Shown piece after piece: positions 63,523-64,000 of a stretch of DNA of 64,000 nt. The notes under the pieces were generated by a model, which was not told where the DNA came from, made no database searches, and saw only the letters and a list, made by a program, of their open reading frames with translations. A program made the position numbers and the translations under genes. How positions within the stretch are numbered: the first letter of the stretch is position 1; every line of letters starts with the position of its first letter. The stretch comes from Gammaproteobacteria bacterium (GTDB lineage Bacteria > Pseudomonadota > Gammaproteobacteria > Pseudomonadales > Azotimanducaceae): positions 1 through 64,000 of the forward strand of contig JAPPGA010000034.1 of NCBI GenBank assembly GCA_028821515.1, in the 5' to 3' direction.

Positions 63523-64000
63523 ATGCGGTGGTTTGCGGGCACCAGCGGCTACAGCTACAAGGAATGGAAAGGCGTCTTCTACCCGGAGACGATCGCGCCG
63601 GCGGACATGTTGGCCTACTACGGCCGGCAACTGCCCGCGGTCGAGATAAACAACACGTTCTACAGGATGCCGCGAACCCACGTGCTGGAGAGCTGGCGCG
63701 ACGCCGTTCCGGAAGAGTTCCGTTTCGTCATCAAGGCGTCGCGGCGAATCACGCACCAGGCCAGGCTCGACGACGACGGCGCGTTTCTTGCCGAACGCGT
63801 CGCGAAGCTCGAAGACCGGCTGGGCTGCGTGCTGTTCCAGTTGCCTCCCTACCTGCGCAAGAACGTCGAAAGGCTCGACACGTTCCTATCCGGGTGGCCG
63901 AGAGAACTTCCTGCCGCGTTCGAGTTCCGCCACGTCTCGTGGTTCGATGAAGAGGTCATGGATGCATTGCGCGGGCACGGCGCCGCGATATGCGTCTCGG
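63523..64000 (+). CDS. DUF72 (YecE-like) protein, cut by the window end
   Basis: The first ~159 residues of a DUF72 TIM-barrel protein. Family segments are the opening RWFAGTSGYSYKEWKGVFYP, VEINNTFYRMP and FVIKASRRITHQ, and the FEFRHVSWFDEEV near the cut. The full family length is about 240-260 residues, so roughly one third is missing. ATG 63523 is on the plus strand, divergent from the OsmC gene. The biochemical role of the family is not settled. Confidence 0.88.
   Translation, partial: MRWFAGTSGYSYKEWKGVFYPETIAPADMLAYYGRQLPAVEINNTFYRMPRTHVLESWRDAVPEEFRFVIKASRRITHQARLDDDGAFLAERVAKLEDRLGCVLFQLPPYLRKNVERLDTFLSGWPRELPAAFEFRHVSWFDEEVMDALRGHGAAICVS

Noticed and set aside
1-64000. CRISPR arrays, rRNA and tRNA genes, intact insertion sequences
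   Set aside because: No regularly spaced direct repeats, no rRNA-like sequence, no tRNA-like clover-leaf in the gaps and no transposase gene were seen.

Overview
This is a GC-rich, densely coded chromosomal stretch that reads as an uncultured gammaproteobacterium. Three pieces of evidence support that: the order miaB-phoH-ybeY-lnt-leuS-lptE-holA, the order aroQ-prmA-DUF3426-...-purH-purD, and a Coq7-type ubiquinone hydroxylase. Hopanoid genes (hpnC, hpnE) and a CobS/CobT pair add to the picture. No rRNA, tRNA, CRISPR array or intact insertion sequence was seen. Many starts are GTG or TTG, and many neighbouring genes share 4-base start/stop overlaps.

Layout. 0.2-3.3 kb: hopanoid squalene genes hpnC and hpnE, then a TPR protein. 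3.3-7.8 kb (minus): a LolCDE/MacB-like ABC exporter (beta-barrel protein, ATPase, two FtsX permeases). 7.8-10.7 kb: a gene-poor stretch, then a plus-strand gene joining a LuxR-type HTH to a C39-like peptidase, flanked by repeats. This block appears to separate the exporter from its LolA-like partner at 10.7 kb. 10.7-23.2 kb (minus): LolA-like protein, membrane protein, MaoC hydratase, peptide-binding protein, SGNH hydrolase, Nudix, NAD-dependent reductase, NhaC-type antiporter, a lone PotB-like permease and a TonB receptor. 23.3-31.8 kb (plus): housekeeping run miaB to holA. 31.9-37.1 kb: an accessory stretch with a Phd/PIN toxin-antitoxin pair, a PIF1 helicase fused to a WYL domain, an Xre antitoxin with only the tail of its toxin, an enolase-superfamily enzyme, an epoxide hydrolase and a lone Phd antitoxin. 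37.1-40.5 kb: a large permease/peptidase-like/golvesin-like fusion. 40.6-47.7 kb: TauD-type dioxygenase, ankyrin lipoprotein, DUF427, an OtnK-OtnC sugar-acid module with two divergent cyclase-family proteins, and an isovaleryl-CoA dehydrogenase. 48-51 kb: cobS-cobT. 51-52.5 kb: vsr, Nudix, coiled-coil protein. 52.6-62.6 kb: aroQ, prmA, DUF3426, peptidase, NatAB-like ABC transporter, purH, purD, a cyclic-nucleotide-binding-fold protein and coq7. 62.6-64 kb: VOC protein, OsmC protein and a DUF72 gene cut by the window end.

Two themes stand out. First, several conserved operons lack an expected middle gene: hpnD between hpnC and hpnE, corC/ybeX between ybeY and lnt, accBC between aroQ and prmA, and dusB-fis before purH. 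Second, three families of short dispersed repeats sit exactly at gene boundaries. One of them (core GACGGAGCACTAG) can supply a Shine-Dalgarno-plus-GTG start on one strand and a TAG stop on the other.
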